The notes: a model not told the origin generated them from the letters alone. Numbered from the stretch's first letter, positions 8,957-17,592 are shown. The stretch: DNA of 64,000 nt from Humibacillus xanthopallidus (GCF_006716675.1 NZ_VFPM01000001.1:1054001-1118000); one strand, 5' to 3'. Numbers and translations are program-made.

Positions 8957-8977
8957 CCCCGCCCGGTGGGGGCGGGG
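8957..8977 (-). terminator. Hairpin after DUF222-HNH gene
   Basis: CCCCGCCC (8957-8964) and GGGCGGGG (8970-8977) form a perfect 8-bp GC stem with a 5-base loop, 16 bases past the end of the minus-strand DUF222 gene. It has no T-tract, which is normal for actinobacterial terminators. Confidence 0.5.
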
Positions 8978-8992
8978 TGCGGGGCGGGGCAG

Positions 8993-10225
8993 CTAGAGGT
9001 GCCAGGTGACGCCGGTGGTCGTGACGGTCGCGGTCATCGCTCGTTCGTGGACGACGGTGTGGTGCCGCCCGCACAGAAGGGCGCCGTTGGCCAGGTCGGT
9101 CGGGCCTCCGTCAGCCCAGTGCGTCACGTGGTGCGCGTCGCACCATTGAGGAGGCACCGTGCAGCCCGGGAAGGTGCAGCAGCCGTCGCGGCGGGTCAGC
9201 GCCCGCCGCTGCGCCCGGGTGAAGTATCGCTCGGCGTAGCCCTGGTCGAGGACCTCCGAGCGGCCACCGAGGACCATCGGGATGATCGAGGCCTCGCACG
9301 CGAGACGGCGCACGGTCGCCGGCGACAGGACCGCGTCGTTGTCGCAGACCCCGGCGCCGCGCAGTCGCTCCATCAGTGCCTCGACCGTCATCGTCACGAC
9401 CAGCTGGGTGCGCGGGGTGCGGGTCACGCCCTCCGGGGCAGCAACACCCCGGCCCACGATCTCCAGCAGCGCGTCTGCCCGCCGCGTCGCCGGGCTGCGC
9501 GGATCCTTCGCCTCCTGCCCGCCCCAGTCGAGGTCGGGGCGGGGCCGGGCCAGCGGGTCGATCGCGGCCTCGACGATCGCAGCGGCCTCCGGGTCCAGCC
9601 GCAGCAGGTAGTCGACGAACCCGGCGGTCTCACCGATCTTGCGAAAAGCCCGCCCAGCCCGCATGACCCGGTCCTCGTCGTCGAGGTCTGCCGGCGGCTT
9701 GAGCGAGGCGCGGGCGTGCGCGGCCACGCGGGCCAGCTCTCGCGCCGAGAGCACGTCGCTGACCTCGACCATCGCCTCCACGACGGCGTCGAGGTGCTCA
9801 AGGTCCGCGACCCGGGCCAGGTCGGCGCGGAACCGCACGATCGTCGCCGCCTGCGCGGTCGAGGTCGCCCCCGAGATGACCTTCTCCGCGAGGGCGGCCC
9901 AGCGCGGCTCGGTCATCGCCGCCGCGACCTTAGCGACCCCCGGCGCCTCCCGCGGGTCCAACGTCGGCGCCTGCGTGCGAAGCCAGTCCGCCGGCGACAA
10001 CCCCAGCTCCGAACCCAGCCCCCGCGAATGCGCCTCTCGCGCCGAGACGACCGTGACCACCTGCGCCGCGTCACGCACCCGCTGCGCCAACCCGACCGCC
10101 TCACCCACCTGCTCCTGCGACAACCCCCACGTCGGACACTGCTGCACCGCCAGGCGCAGCGCCTCGTCAGCGAAAGCGAGCACGCCGACCAGACCCCTGT
10201 CCTCGACGAGCTCGCTGACCTCCAT
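8993..10225 (-). CDS. DUF222 / HNH endonuclease (13E12 repeat family)
   Basis: The 410-residue product has an N-terminal helical DUF222 domain (about residues 20-300, including the ARVAAHARASLKP segment) and a C-terminal HNH nuclease domain. The nuclease carries CTFPGCT, CDAHHVTHWADGG, NGALLCGRHHTVVH, i.e. the two zinc-binding CxxC-type pairs and the catalytic HH. These proteins are multicopy in many actinobacteria (REP13E12 in M. tuberculosis) and may be self-spreading elements. No repeats or integration scars flank this copy. A TAGGGT box at 10232-10237 lies 6 bases from the ATG, so the mRNA is probably leaderless. The small RHH-like gene at 10284 is divergent. Confidence 0.9.
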   Translation of the reverse strand: MEVSELVEDRGLVGVLAFADEALRLAVQQCPTWGLSQEQVGEAVGLAQRVRDAAQVVTVVSAREAHSRGLGSELGLSPADWLRTQAPTLDPREAPGVAKVAAAMTEPRWAALAEKVISGATSTAQAATIVRFRADLARVADLEHLDAVVEAMVEVSDVLSARELARVAAHARASLKPPADLDDEDRVMRAGRAFRKIGETAGFVDYLLRLDPEAAAIVEAAIDPLARPRPDLDWGGQEAKDPRSPATRRADALLEIVGRGVAAPEGVTRTPRTQLVVTMTVEALMERLRGAGVCDNDAVLSPATVRRLACEASIIPMVLGGRSEVLDQGYAERYFTRAQRRALTRRDGCCTFPGCTVPPQWCDAHHVTHWADGGPTDLANGALLCGRHHTVVHERAMTATVTTTGVTWHL

Positions 10226-10231
10226 GACTTC

Positions 10232-10237
10232 ACCCTA
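10232..10237 (-). promoter_or_regulatory. -10 element for leaderless DUF222-HNH transcript
   Basis: On the minus strand TAGGGT is followed by exactly six bases and then ATG (10225). This is the geometry of an actinobacterial TAnnnT -10 box whose start site is the A of ATG. Confidence 0.6.
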
Positions 10238-10283
10238 GACTCGACCACTGACAACGCATGACACCGTCACATGAGGAGCACCC

Positions 10284-10640
10284 ATGGCCAAACCCGCCAC
10301 CCCCACCCCATCGGCCCGTGGCCTCACCGCCGCCGAGGCTCGGGCCGCTGCGCACACCATCGAGCGCGCCAAGGTGCTCTCGGTGCGCCTCAGCGCGGAC
10401 GAGTTCGAGCGCCTCACCACGCTCGCGACCGAGATCGGCGTCGGCCCCTCGACGCTCGCCCGCACCCTCATCCGTCGCGGCCTCACGCCCACCGCCCCGC
10501 CCGACATCACCGACTCACCGCTTGAGCGCGCGCACCTCCAGCGCCGAGTCCACGAGCCGTCCCCGCTCGACGAGCTCACTGCCAGAGTCGCGGCCCTCGA
10601 GGCCTGGGTCGCAAGCCACTCCCCCCACGACGCCACGTGA
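10284..10640 (+). CDS. Small ribbon-helix-helix-like protein
   Basis: The product is 118 residues, with ATG at 10284 preceded by GAGGAG at good spacing. Residues ~30-70 (VLSVRLSADEFERLTTLAT, then EIGVGPSTLARTLIRRGL) look like a CopG/Arc-type ribbon-helix-helix: a short beta strand followed by two helices. The C-terminal part is polar with a predicted helix (LDELTARVAALEAWV) that could dimerise. It would be a small DNA-binding repressor. It starts 58 bases from the divergent DUF222-HNH gene, so control of that gene is possible. A toxin-antitoxin role is not supported, since no adjacent toxin is seen. Confidence 0.65.
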   Translation: MAKPATPTPSARGLTAAEARAAAHTIERAKVLSVRLSADEFERLTTLATEIGVGPSTLARTLIRRGLTPTAPPDITDSPLERAHLQRRVHEPSPLDELTARVAALEAWVASHSPHDAT

Positions 10641-10683
10641 GCTGACGCGGCACCCAGCCCCACGGCATACGCGGACCGCGCGC

Positions 10684-10734
10684 CCCACCCAGCCGGGCGA
10701 CCCACCCAGCCGGGCGACCCACCCAGCCGGACGG
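10684..10734. repeat. Three tandem copies of a 17-bp unit
   Basis: The unit CCCACCCAGCCGGGCGA occurs at 10684-10700 and 10701-10717, with an imperfect third copy at 10718-10734. Two CGGCATAC octamers follow (10732-10739, 10749-10756). It lies in the gap between convergent genes. Confidence 0.8.
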
Positions 10735-10771
10735 CATACCCGGCCAGACGGCATACAGAAAGGGTCAGCGC

Positions 10772-11536
10772 TCACGCACGGGCGCGAGCCACGAGGAGCC
10801 GCCCACGGACGCGTCCCGCGTCGAGAAGCCGACCGAGCGCCTCCTCCTGCTCCTTCACCCGGCCGAAGCGGGCATCGTGGCCGTGCTGTCGCGCGACGGC
10901 GTCGTCGACCTCGTGCTCGAGCCTCTGCCATCTCTGGTCGGCGTCCGGGAGCGACGCCGACCACTCCCGATCGGTGATCGCGAACCCCGCACGCTCGAGC
11001 TCGTCCGTGAGGTCGCCGTCGGAGGGGAAGTCGTTGCCCCAGGGCGTCGTGAAGCCCGCAGGAGTGCCCACGAGGACCAGCAGCCCCAGCGGCGCGTCGT
11101 CGCGAAGGAGCCGCCGCAGCTCACCGAGCCAGCTCGACTTCTGATCGGTCGTGCAGAGCGTCCCGAGCGACCACGCCGCGTCGACAACCCCGTCGGCGAG
11201 AGGCAACCGGCCCGCATCTCCCACGACGGCCGGCAGGCCGAAGAGCGAGCGAGCGCCCTCGGACGCCGAGCGCATCGGGTCCACACACACGGGACGCACC
11301 CCCGCGCGTTCACGGGCGTATGCCGCCGGGCCGCCCAACCCCGCTCCGAGGTCGAGCAGGCGCATGGCCGGGGACGCCTCGAGACGCGCCAGCAGCCAGT
11401 CGAGGACCGCGGGCGTGCCGCTGCCTCGGCAGCCGGCGGGGACGGCGTGGGCGGCGCTCAGCCCGCTGACCGCCTCGACCGTCCAGCGCGCCATCGTGCC
11501 GAACTCGTCCTCCATGGGCTGGGCCATCTGCTCCAT
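10772..11536 (-). CDS. Class I SAM-dependent methyltransferase
   Basis: The 254-residue product starts at ATG 11536 with GGAGGTGAGG upstream. The Rossmann SAM-binding motif I is LLDLGAGLGGPAAYARE (about residues 60-76). Motif II is VCVDPMR, the acidic motif VVGDAGRLPLADGVVD is present, and the post-strand-4 segment is AAWSLGTL. This is the usual UbiE/COQ5-like core. The N-terminal helices (MEDEFGTMARWTVEAVSGL) would cover the substrate, which cannot be deduced. It is transcribed alone, convergent with the RHH gene and divergent from 11742. Confidence 0.85.
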   Translation of the reverse strand: MEQMAQPMEDEFGTMARWTVEAVSGLSAAHAVPAGCRGSGTPAVLDWLLARLEASPAMRLLDLGAGLGGPAAYARERAGVRPVCVDPMRSASEGARSLFGLPAVVGDAGRLPLADGVVDAAWSLGTLCTTDQKSSWLGELRRLLRDDAPLGLLVLVGTPAGFTTPWGNDFPSDGDLTDELERAGFAITDREWSASLPDADQRWQRLEHEVDDAVARQHGHDARFGRVKEQEEALGRLLDAGRVRGRLLVARARA

Positions 11537-11741
11537 GCGCGCCTCACCTCCGTCAGGCCTGTCCTACCCGGACGAGGACTCGGGAACGCAACGAAATGTG
11601 GCCAGTCGTCGCCAGAGCGGCCCCGGCGGTGGCATCCTGCACTCAAGAGCTACACGAAGGCGTGACTGTCGATCCGTCCCGACCTCGCGGTGATCACGTG
11701 GCCCGGCCGGACTCGGCGTCACGCGTGCGAGGGAGGCCGTG
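11537..11741. other. Divergent intergenic region
   Basis: About 205 bases holding the promoters of the methyltransferase (minus) and the hypothetical gene at 11742 (plus). No palindrome stands out. Confidence 0.4.
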
Positions 11742-12275
11742 ATGGACCGTGGCCGTGACGCCAAGGTGGAGGTGGCGCCAATGCGCGCCCAGGGCCGCCT
11801 GCGGGGATTCCTGCTCTTCGGGCGCTGGCCCGACGACACCGTCGAGTGGACGCAGGTGCTCCTGCTCGCCGTGCGCATGGCGGCGGTCCCCCACATGCTC
11901 CCGCCCGGGAGCACCGTCTTCCGCGTCACCGAGGCCGTGCCCGACGACTCCCCCGACCACGCCGTGGGCCTCGTGATCGCCGAGGGGCAGCTCGTCGGCG
12001 AGCACCCGCTCCAGCCGGGGCAGTTCGCCACCGAGCAGCCACCCGGGCTCGCCGTGCTCCACCCGCCGGCGAGCACGCACGCGTCGGTGCCGGAGTACGA
12101 GACCGCGTCAGGTTGCCTCTTCCTCCCGGGGCTCCCCCACCTCGGCCTGTCGCACCGTGCCGCATGGATCGAGGCCGACGCGCACGGCACCGTGACCCGC
12201 CTGGCCGCCCGCGACGGCATCGACCCCGGCGACGACGTGGACACGGCGGCGTTGTCGCTCCTCATCGCGTCCTGA
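11742..12275 (+). CDS. Conserved-looking hypothetical protein, unknown function
   Basis: The product is 177 residues from ATG 11742, with GGGAGG five bases upstream; a GTG at 11739 is also possible. The codon pattern is that of a real gene. No signal peptide or membrane helix is seen. The first part (GRLRGFLLFGRWPDDTVEW) and the middle (PPGLAVLHPPASTHASVPEYE) suggest a compact globular protein, but I recognise no family. The flanking genes are unrelated methyltransferases. Confidence 0.65.
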   Translation: MDRGRDAKVEVAPMRAQGRLRGFLLFGRWPDDTVEWTQVLLLAVRMAAVPHMLPPGSTVFRVTEAVPDDSPDHAVGLVIAEGQLVGEHPLQPGQFATEQPPGLAVLHPPASTHASVPEYETASGCLFLPGLPHLGLSHRAAWIEADAHGTVTRLAARDGIDPGDDVDTAALSLLIAS

Positions 12276-12354
12276 GCGGGCGGGATCCACCCGGGGTATG
12301 CCGTTCGGCGCGTTGCGCGAAACCCCGTGCGTCACGTGTGGCTGAGGTGTGCGA

Positions 12355-12960
12355 TCACGCAGGTGTCACGTCGAGCGTTGCCTTCACACAGAACTCGTTG
12401 TAGATGAAGACCCGGCCGAACGGCCGCGGGAACGGGAAGCTGTAGTTGCTCCGCGGGGTGAGGCCGACGTCCCTGCAGATGCGCTCGATGTCCTCGCCGG
12501 TCGTGAACCGCACGTGCGTCGGGTCACTGCGGTAGCCGACCTCCTGCGGGCACACGATGAAGACGGTGCCGCCGGGCCGCAGGTAGGGCAGGTAGGTCTT
12601 CAGCAGCTCACGACCTTGGGTTTCGTCCATGTGCTCGAGGACGTGCGCCACCAGGAACCCGTCGAACGACGCGGGGCGTGCTTCGTCGCTGGCGAAGAAC
12701 TCCTCGTCAGTCATCGCGTTGACCCCGGTGCGCTTGGCGATCTCGATCGACGCCGCGTTGTGGTCGACACCGAGCGAGCCGTCGCTCAGGGCTTGCAGGT
12801 TGCGGCCGATGCCACACCCGATGTCGAGCGTGCGCCCAAGGTGCTGGCGCTTGATGTTGATCCGATAGGGCAGCTGCACGGGAAGGATGCGCTTCCACCA
12901 GACGTGCTGCTTCGCGCGCAATCGTTCGGCGTAGTCGGATGACTCGGTGCTGCTGCCCAC
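12355..12960 (-). CDS. Class I SAM-dependent methyltransferase, Methyltransf_11/23 type
   Basis: The product is 201 residues from GTG 12960, chosen because GAGGAGAGAC lies just upstream; a longer GTG at 12990 lacks a ribosome binding site. Motif I is LDIGCGIGRNLQAL, motif II GVDHNAASIEIA, and HVLEHMDE follows with LLKTYLPYLRPGGTVFIVCP, the classic post-motif of this superfamily. The substrate is unknown. The N-terminal WWKRILPVQLPYRINIKR and the EHMDE element are seen in methyltransferases linked to cell-envelope or lipid pathways, but this is not diagnostic. Confidence 0.85.
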   Translation of the reverse strand: MGSSTESSDYAERLRAKQHVWWKRILPVQLPYRINIKRQHLGRTLDIGCGIGRNLQALSDGSLGVDHNAASIEIAKRTGVNAMTDEEFFASDEARPASFDGFLVAHVLEHMDETQGRELLKTYLPYLRPGGTVFIVCPQEVGYRSDPTHVRFTTGEDIERICRDVGLTPRSNYSFPFPRPFGRVFIYNEFCVKATLDVTPA

Positions 12961-13068
12961 GGATGTCTCTCCTCGAGTTCGGCTGTGCACAGGCTACTGG
13001 TGGTGAGGATCACACCCGCCATCGGGCGATCAGGGAATGTGCGCGGCCTTGCCCCTGTTCGTTGAAAT

Positions 13069-13614
13069 GTGAAGCACCTTCGAATCATCGTGTCCAGCAC
13101 TCGCCCCGGCCGGATCGGCCCCAAGGTGGCCGAGTGGGTCGCCGCGCAGGCTCCCTCCACCGAGTGGGAGGTCGAGGTCGTCGACCTGTCGAGCCTCCCG
13201 TTCTTCGACGAGGAGGACATGCCCAAGAACGGCAACTACGCCAAGCCTCACACCAAGGCCTGGGCCACCACCGTCTTCGAGTCCGACGCCATCGTCGTCG
13301 TGACGCCGCAGTACAACCGCAGCTTCCCGGCGCCGATCAAGAACGCCATCGACTACCTCTTCGCCGAGTGGGACGCCAAGCCCGTCGCCCTCGTCGGCTA
13401 CGGCTGGACCGGCGCCGTCGACGCGACCGCCGACCTCACCAAGGTGCTCGGCCACGTCAAGGCCGACGTCGTCGGCTCCACCGGCCTCGTCTTCACCCAG
13501 GACGTCAACCCCGACGGTGAGCTCACCGTCGGCGACGAGCGTCGCGCCGAGCTGGCGGCGCTGCTCGACGCGCTCGCTTCGCGCGTCGACGAGCCCGTCG
13601 GCGCCACCGCCTGA
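13069..13614 (+). CDS. NAD(P)H-dependent FMN reductase
   Basis: A 181-residue flavodoxin-fold protein. The N-terminal phosphate-binding loop is SSTRPGRIGPKV (residues 9-20), and the second family signature VVVTPQYNRSFPAPIKNAIDYL (22 residues, about 76-97) carries the conserved PxYN and the P-x-K-N-A-I-D run. It would reduce FMN or quinones with NAD(P)H in the cytoplasm. The start is GTG at 13069 with a weak ribosome binding site. The gene stands alone. Confidence 0.92.
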   Translation: MKHLRIIVSSTRPGRIGPKVAEWVAAQAPSTEWEVEVVDLSSLPFFDEEDMPKNGNYAKPHTKAWATTVFESDAIVVVTPQYNRSFPAPIKNAIDYLFAEWDAKPVALVGYGWTGAVDATADLTKVLGHVKADVVGSTGLVFTQDVNPDGELTVGDERRAELAALLDALASRVDEPVGATA

Positions 13615-13636
13615 CCGCTCCCCCCTCAACCGCTCA

Positions 13637-13671
13637 GGTACGCCGTCCGCGTCCTTCGCGGGCGGCATACC
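13637..13671. terminator. 15-bp-stem hairpin between convergent genes
   Basis: Left arm 13637-13651 and right arm 13657-13671 pair over 15 bases with a 5-base loop. Two positions differ only as G-U-type pairs. It lies between the FMN reductase and the end of the tad/GT-C operon and is probably a two-way terminator. The left arm has GTACGCCG and the right arm CGGCATAC (see findings). Confidence 0.65.
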
Positions 13672-13709
13672 GCTGCGTGAGCCCGGGGACTCGCTGAATC
13701 CGGCCGCGG

Positions 13710-15188
13710 TTAGCCAGGGCGTCTTAGCAGAACTCCGCCGTCAGCCTCGGCGACCTTGCTCCAACGGGCCTCTGACGTCAGCGCTTCGACGATCGGTTTT
13801 CCTTGCTGTAGGAGGGCGTAGTCGCAGCCTGCGCGGCTCACGTACTCCTTCCACCCTGGCCTGGCCAGCTCGAACATGACGTAGGACGTGACGTAGTCGC
13901 CCGTGTAGATCTCGGCGCGACCGTCCATCGTGACCTTGAGGTCTGGGTGGCGCCAGATGAGCCAGCCCCCATAGGCCCACGCGTTGCACAGGACTGTGCC
14001 TTTGGGCAGGGCGTCCAGCTGGGCGTTCAGGCCGTTCGGTGCCAGCCCTGGGGTCGCCGCCACCGCCGGGGCAGTAACCGCCGAGACCGTCAACGCTGCC
14101 GCGGCGATGATGCCGACGATCGCGAACTCGGGGCCGGCTCGTCGCGGCTCTCGTTTGAGGCGCGTCACCTCGTGGAGGGCCCCTGCTGCTATGGGCGCGA
14201 TGACGGCCGCTCCGACGGCGATCGTCCTGGCATAGGTGAGGCCGAGGCCTGCCGCCAGACCGATGAGCAGTATGAGATGCCAGGGCGTTCGCTCACCACG
14301 CCTCAAGCCGATGACGACTGCGAGAGCGACGAGGCACAGCAGGACGAGCAATCGGGGGTCGGTGATGCCGACGGACTGCCATTCGTCGATGTACTGGGTG
14401 ACGTCACGGACTTGGAACGGGGACGTGACCAGGATGGGCCCGACTGGCGTGAGCGCGCCGGCGACAGCCGACCCGAGGCACACCAGGAGGAGCCGTCCAC
14501 CGGATCGCCGGTCCAGCCGCCGATCCAGAGCAAGTCCGGCCACGACCGTCAGTCCGATCACGGGGCTGAAGAACCAGAAGCCGTGGCTGCACGCCCACAC
14601 CCACGTCATGGCAATGAGCCACCAGCGAGGCTTCAGGTCGTCTGCCGACTTCAGCCACGCACCGGTCGCAACGGCTGCGAACGCGAAGCTAACCACCTGG
14701 GGCCGTGCCGCAAGGCTCCCGCTCATGGCACCGAAAGCGGCGACCGACACGATTGCCGAGACAAGCATGGACGCACGAGCGCGGCAGACCCACCAGACCG
14801 TGAGGTAGACCCCTACCAGCGCAAACACGTGCAGCCAGGCAACCCCTGGCAGTCCGAAGTGCTCCTGGAACCAGCTCATGAACAGCTCAGGCAGCCACTG
14901 ATTGAGGATCCAGGGCCGGCTGGCCGTCGAGCTCCACGGGTCAGGCTCGACGACGAACCGGTGCGTGTCACGCAGCCAGTCGCCGGCGACCATGTGCCAG
15001 AAAGTGTCGGAGTCGGAGATTGGCTGAAGCATCCGGATCACGATGAAGGCGACGACGAGTCCGGGAAGCGCCCGCCGCAGCATTATCGGTAGAGCCGAAT
15101 CCGTAAATTCGTCTGGGGCGCTCACGGGGTCGGCCGCCGATAGAGCGTTCACCTCACTGCTCACCGGCGGGCTCGTGTCACCTTTCAC
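13710..15188 (-). CDS. Polytopic GT-C-like membrane glycosyltransferase, paralogue 2
   Basis: About 492 residues with roughly 10-11 membrane helices. After helix 1 comes the first extracytoplasmic loop SDSDTFWHMVAGDWLR followed by EPDPWSS and RPWILNQWLPELFM. This D-x-D-x-FWH, DP(F/W)S, W-NQWL pattern is typical of predicted GT-C sugar transferases that use lipid-linked donors. The C-terminal outside domain carries GTVLCNAWAYGGWLIW and MDGRAEIYTG. It is clearly paralogous to the gene immediately upstream (15178-16587). The GTG start at 15188 overlaps that gene by 11 bases; a GTG at 15164 is also possible. It is the last gene of the pilus operon, so pilin or envelope glycosylation is a reasonable inference. 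Confidence 0.72.
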   Translation of the reverse strand: MKGDTSPPVSSEVNALSAADPVSAPDEFTDSALPIMLRRALPGLVVAFIVIRMLQPISDSDTFWHMVAGDWLRDTHRFVVEPDPWSSTASRPWILNQWLPELFMSWFQEHFGLPGVAWLHVFALVGVYLTVWWVCRARASMLVSAIVSVAAFGAMSGSLAARPQVVSFAFAAVATGAWLKSADDLKPRWWLIAMTWVWACSHGFWFFSPVIGLTVVAGLALDRRLDRRSGGRLLLVCLGSAVAGALTPVGPILVTSPFQVRDVTQYIDEWQSVGITDPRLLVLLCLVALAVVIGLRRGERTPWHLILLIGLAAGLGLTYARTIAVGAAVIAPIAAGALHEVTRLKREPRRAGPEFAIVGIIAAAALTVSAVTAPAVAATPGLAPNGLNAQLDALPKGTVLCNAWAYGGWLIWRHPDLKVTMDGRAEIYTGDYVTSYVMFELARPGWKEYVSRAGCDYALLQQGKPIVEALTSEARWSKVAEADGGVLLRRPG

Positions 15189-16587
15189 GGAGCAGCACCG
15201 CCCCGTCACCAGTCGCAACCACTTGCCATCCCTGCTGCTCCTTCAACGCTGACACAACCGGCTCGGTCTCCGGAAAAAGCGCGTAGGAGCATGGGACGCT
15301 CCGAAGGTAGCTCGTCCAACCCGGCTGCACCGCGACGAACCTCCCATAAGCGTCGAGCTGAGACACGGAATATAGCTCCGCCCGTCCGTCTATCCCCACC
15401 TTCAACTCAGGGTGCGCCCAGATGAGCCAGCCACCCATCGTCATGTCATTACACAATCGAGTTCCGTCGGGGAGGGACGCCAGCTCCCGACTGAGGGCGG
15501 CTGGCTGGCCAGCAGGCTGCGACGCCTCAGCCGGTGCGACAACGGCTGCAACTGTCAGTGCCCCGACCAAGAAGGTCGATGTCAGGGTGATTTCCCGGAG
15601 GGTGCGGGCTTCCCGAGGGACCTTTGATATGCGCTGCAATGCACCTGCTGCCAGAGGCGCCGCGATCGCGGCTCCGACAGGAACGGTACGCGCGTAGAGG
15701 AGAATAAGTGCGGTCGACAGCCCTAGCAGGAGGACTACCACCCAAGGCTCTGACGACCGCGAACGCAAGTTCTCAAGCACCGGAAGTGAGACGAGTGCCA
15801 AAGCGGCAACGAGCGCTGGGTCGCTCAACGAGAGAGGGTGCCATTCCGAGATGTAGCCAGTGATGCTTCCCACTTGCTCAAGGTTGCCGAAGATGGACAG
15901 CCCCAAAGGAGTCATGGCTGCTACGCCAACTGCGGCAATAGGGATGACCAGTAGCCGAACGGCCGCGCGAACGCCCACCTTCCCGTCCAATGCCATCCCA
16001 ATGACCGTGACCAGGCCAATTGCCGGCCCTATGACCCACAGCCCGTGCAAGCACGCCCAGAGCCAGGAGATCGCGATGAGCCACCAACGAGCCCGTCCGT
16101 CATCGGCCGTTCGTAGCCATGCCCCGACGAAGATCGGCGTCAGCACGAAGCTCGCGAGCTGTGGACGCGCGGAGAAGGATCCGATCATCCCCACCAACGC
16201 GACCACCGAGACTAACGACGCCACAAGGATCGACGCCCGCTCGCGGCACGTGAGCCAGACAGCGAAGGTCGCGGCCATCGCCAAAAGGATTCGGAGCCAA
16301 GCGATTCCAGCCAGGCCGAACCACTCCTGCCAAAGACTCATGGTGAGCTCTGCGAGCCATTGGTTCAGCACCCAGGGCCGAGATGCATCCGCGCTCCAAG
16401 GGTCTGCCGTGACCACGAACTGCCACTCGTGACGTAGCCAGTCGCCTGCTGCGAGGTGCCAGAACGTATCTGGTTCCGAGACGGGCCCGAGGAGATGAAG
16501 ACCAACGAAGGCTACAAGGAAGCCGGGCAAGACGAGGCGGACCGCAAGAGGGATCGATGAGCCTCCTCCGGGCGTGTCCGAAACCAT
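15178..16587 (-). CDS. Polytopic GT-C-like membrane glycosyltransferase, paralogue 1
   Basis: 469 residues from ATG 16587 (GCAGAGG upstream), with ~10-11 membrane helices. The same hallmarks as its neighbour occur at matching places: SEPDTFWHLAAGDWLR, TADPWSADASRPWVLNQWL, and C-terminal GTRLCNDMTMGGWLIWAHP with IDGRAELYS. It lies 92 bases after tadC on the same strand. The acidic residues in the first loop would be the catalytic site in a GT-C fold. Donor and acceptor are unknown. Its AT-richer codons relative to the neighbours may reflect transfer of the pilus island. Confidence 0.74.
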   Translation of the reverse strand: MVSDTPGGGSSIPLAVRLVLPGFLVAFVGLHLLGPVSEPDTFWHLAAGDWLRHEWQFVVTADPWSADASRPWVLNQWLAELTMSLWQEWFGLAGIAWLRILLAMAATFAVWLTCRERASILVASLVSVVALVGMIGSFSARPQLASFVLTPIFVGAWLRTADDGRARWWLIAISWLWACLHGLWVIGPAIGLVTVIGMALDGKVGVRAAVRLLVIPIAAVGVAAMTPLGLSIFGNLEQVGSITGYISEWHPLSLSDPALVAALALVSLPVLENLRSRSSEPWVVVLLLGLSTALILLYARTVPVGAAIAAPLAAGALQRISKVPREARTLREITLTSTFLVGALTVAAVVAPAEASQPAGQPAALSRELASLPDGTRLCNDMTMGGWLIWAHPELKVGIDGRAELYSVSQLDAYGRFVAVQPGWTSYLRSVPCSYALFPETEPVVSALKEQQGWQVVATGDGAVLLRER

Positions 16588-16679
16588 GACCTCTGCTTCA
16601 TTTTCGACAGACCCCCCGGGCTTGCGGCCACGTTCAGTGGGGGGCACTGAACATGCCGATCTCGCCAGAGGGAGGGCGT

Positions 16680-17591
16680 TCAGAGGTTCCCAAGCGTGTC
16701 GACCATCCGAACGACGCCAGGCCCAACCACCACGACGAAGAGCGCGGGGAAGATGCAGAACATGACGGGGAAGAGGATCTTCACAGTAATCTTTTGGGCC
16801 TTCTCCTCCGCCTTCTGCCGGCGCACGACACGCATGGCAGACGTCTGCTCTCGGAGGACGCTGGCGATCGGGATGCCCAACCGGTCCGCCTGGACCAACG
16901 ACGTGGTGAAGTTCTTCACTTCAGGTAGGTCGATGCGATCTCCCAAGTCGGAGAAGGCCTCGGCGCGCGTCTTGCCGATCTGGACCTCGGACAGAAGACG
17001 AGCAAACTCCCCGGCGATCGGCCCCTCGACATTTCTGGCTACTTGCAGGAGTGCGGCATCAAAACCCTGACCAGCCTCGACGCAAACGGTGAGCATGTCG
17101 AGTGCATCGGCCAGGCCCTTTGCCGTCTCGTCCCGACGCCTGATGCCCACGTTGTACAGGAGGACATCGGGCAGGTAGAACCCGAAGGCTCCAAGGACGA
17201 TGACGTAGAGAAGGCCACCGAACGACCAACCCCCGAGGGCGATGCCTACAAGACTACCGAGGAGCAGGGCTGCGCCCTTGAGGCCCAGCAGCCGCTCGGC
17301 GGTCCATGGCGGTGGGTTGCCGGCACGGTCAAGCATGCGCGTCAGGCGCGCAGTGGTGCCACTCGGGGAGAGGCGCAGCGCCAGCCCGCGAGTTCGGTCG
17401 TAAATGGGCGCCAGAATCCTGTCGCCAAGGGGCAACTCGCTCCGCAGGACGACGCGCTCGTTGACGCTGTTCTCGACCAGTTGAAGCGACCTGGCCACTC
17501 CGGTAGCAGCAGTTGACCCCATGGCGAGCATCAGGATCAGCGCCACCAGTGCCAAAGCGACCAACCCCGCACCGACATAGACAAGTGTCAT
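16680..17591 (-). CDS. tadC: Tad pilus inner-membrane protein TadC (T2SSF family)
   Basis: 303 residues from ATG 17591, one base after the tadB stop. It has an N-terminal membrane helix (VYVGAGLVALALVALILML), a pair of central helices and the GspF/T2SSF domain. The conserved segments are LADALDMLTVCVEAGQGFDAAL, then GDRIDLPEVKNFTTSLVQADRLGIPIASVLREQ, and a C-terminal helix KILFPVMFCIFPALFVVVVGP. With TadB it forms the inner-membrane platform that couples the CpaF ATPase to pilin extrusion. A longer frame upstream lies inside tadB and is not used. Confidence 0.92.
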   Translation of the reverse strand: MTLVYVGAGLVALALVALILMLAMGSTAATGVARSLQLVENSVNERVVLRSELPLGDRILAPIYDRTRGLALRLSPSGTTARLTRMLDRAGNPPPWTAERLLGLKGAALLLGSLVGIALGGWSFGGLLYVIVLGAFGFYLPDVLLYNVGIRRRDETAKGLADALDMLTVCVEAGQGFDAALLQVARNVEGPIAGEFARLLSEVQIGKTRAEAFSDLGDRIDLPEVKNFTTSLVQADRLGIPIASVLREQTSAMRVVRRQKAEEKAQKITVKILFPVMFCIFPALFVVVVGPGVVRMVDTLGNL

Positions 17592-17592
17592 C

